From assembly GCF_024129435.1 (NCBI RefSeq), contig NZ_JAMXXN010000016.1, positions 1 to 63,296 of the forward strand: a DNA stretch of 63,296 nt. Direction: 5' to 3'. The DNA is from Acinetobacter lwoffii (GTDB lineage: Bacteria; Pseudomonadota; Gammaproteobacteria; Pseudomonadales; Moraxellaceae). Position 1 is the stretch's first letter. Every line of letters begins with the position of its first letter. The position numbers were made by a program, and so were the translations under genes. Of the stretch, positions 63,207-63,296 are shown one piece after another. The notes beneath the pieces were generated by a model that was not told the DNA's origin, ran no database searches, and was given only the letters and a program-made list of their open reading frames with translations.

Positions 63207-63296
63207 GGCTTTGTTGCACAAACCTAGCATCAAAAGCTTATTCAGCAATATAATTTCAAAATGAATAAGCCTGCCTCTAAAATCTACCGTACAACC
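63207..63296 (+). mobile_element. IS5-family (IS903-group) insertion sequence, left end, truncated by window
   Basis: The terminal inverted repeat GGCTTTGTTGCACAAAC starts at 63207 and runs into the 5' end of a transposase frame (ATG 63261). The terminal sequence and the transposase start MNKPASKIYRTT match IS5-family IS903-group elements common in Acinetobacter. Only the first 90 bases are in the window; the right end and its target duplication are not visible. Confidence 0.85.
63261..63296 (+). CDS. IS5-family transposase, N-terminus only
   Basis: Partial coding region, cut by the window end after 12 codons: MNKPASKIYRTT. The start matches the N-terminus of IS903-group transposases, whose DDE domain lies further on. 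It is transcribed away from the pilus operon. Assignment rests on this N-terminus together with the adjacent inverted repeat. Confidence 0.75.
   Translation, partial: MNKPASKIYRTT

Noticed and set aside
63207..63296. IS6/IS26-type end, because of GGCTTTGTTGCA
   Set aside because: The bases after the start of the repeat (CAAAC) and the transposase start MNKPASKIYRTT fit IS5-family IS903-group elements better.

Overview
The window is chromosomal DNA from an Acinetobacter species (Gammaproteobacteria, Moraxellaceae). The genus call rests on several genus-typical arrangements: a trpF-trpB pair, a BaeS/BaeR pair in Acinetobacter form, the aspS...ilvE interval that holds the lipooligosaccharide outer-core locus in this genus, the pilF-rodZ-ispG-hisS-yfgM-bamB-der block, and an IS5-family (IS903-group) end of a type common in Acinetobacter. 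The species cannot be fixed from the sequence alone. No tRNA, rRNA, CRISPR array or prophage was seen.

Layout. 1-3.9 kb: an AlkK-like acyl-CoA ligase convergent with trpF-trpB. 4.0-6.8 kb: a cobalamin riboswitch, the B12 receptor btuB and a PduO-type cobalamin adenosyltransferase, i.e. B12 uptake and activation. 7-11.9 kb: glycerophosphodiesterase, acyl-CoA desaturase, SelO, a YjbR protein and a GNAT acetyltransferase. 12-15.2 kb: baeR-baeS, divergent from a His/Met-rich lipoprotein with an internal two-domain duplication. 15.4-19.2 kb: two paralogous long acyl-CoA dehydrogenases, the first with a FadR-like palindrome just before its start. 19.2-22.8 kb: small proteins (PsiE, an RcnB-like protein), G/C-rich palindromic repeats and a phospholipase-D-like enzyme. 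22.9-25.9 kb: a ZnuD-like outer-membrane zinc receptor divergent from a DUF4184 membrane protein, with a perfect Zur box between them.

26-34.7 kb: aspS, then the outer-core locus (LpxL-like acyltransferase, two GT4 enzymes with overlapping tails, a GT25 enzyme, a gene of unknown function, a DxD glycosyltransferase), then ilvE. 34.7-38.8 kb: glnE and an orphan soluble histidine kinase, followed by about 0.7 kb of AT-rich noncoding DNA. 39.5-46.2 kb: darP, NPr, rapZ, panC, panB, folK, pcnB, comEA and mazG, all on the minus strand and mostly tightly packed. 46.2-47.7 kb: an SDR oxidoreductase convergent with a phosphopantetheinyl transferase. 47.8-57.4 kb: der, bamB, yfgM-like, hisS, ispG, rodZ, pilF, rlmN, ndk and iscX. 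57.5-59.4 kb: a GT4-PAP2 pair. 59.6-63.1 kb: a small archaic (Csu-like) chaperone-usher operon, closed at its upstream side by an IS5-family end that runs off the window.

Most of the window is conserved core genome. The parts most worth following up are the BaeSR-adjacent duplicated lipoprotein, the Zur box shared by znuD and a DUF4184 gene, the FadR-like site, the outer-core locus with its unknown gene and palindromic shared stop, and the one-subunit usher operon next to the insertion sequence. I found no clear signature of an entirely new multi-gene system. All similarity statements come from reading the sequence; no database search was run.
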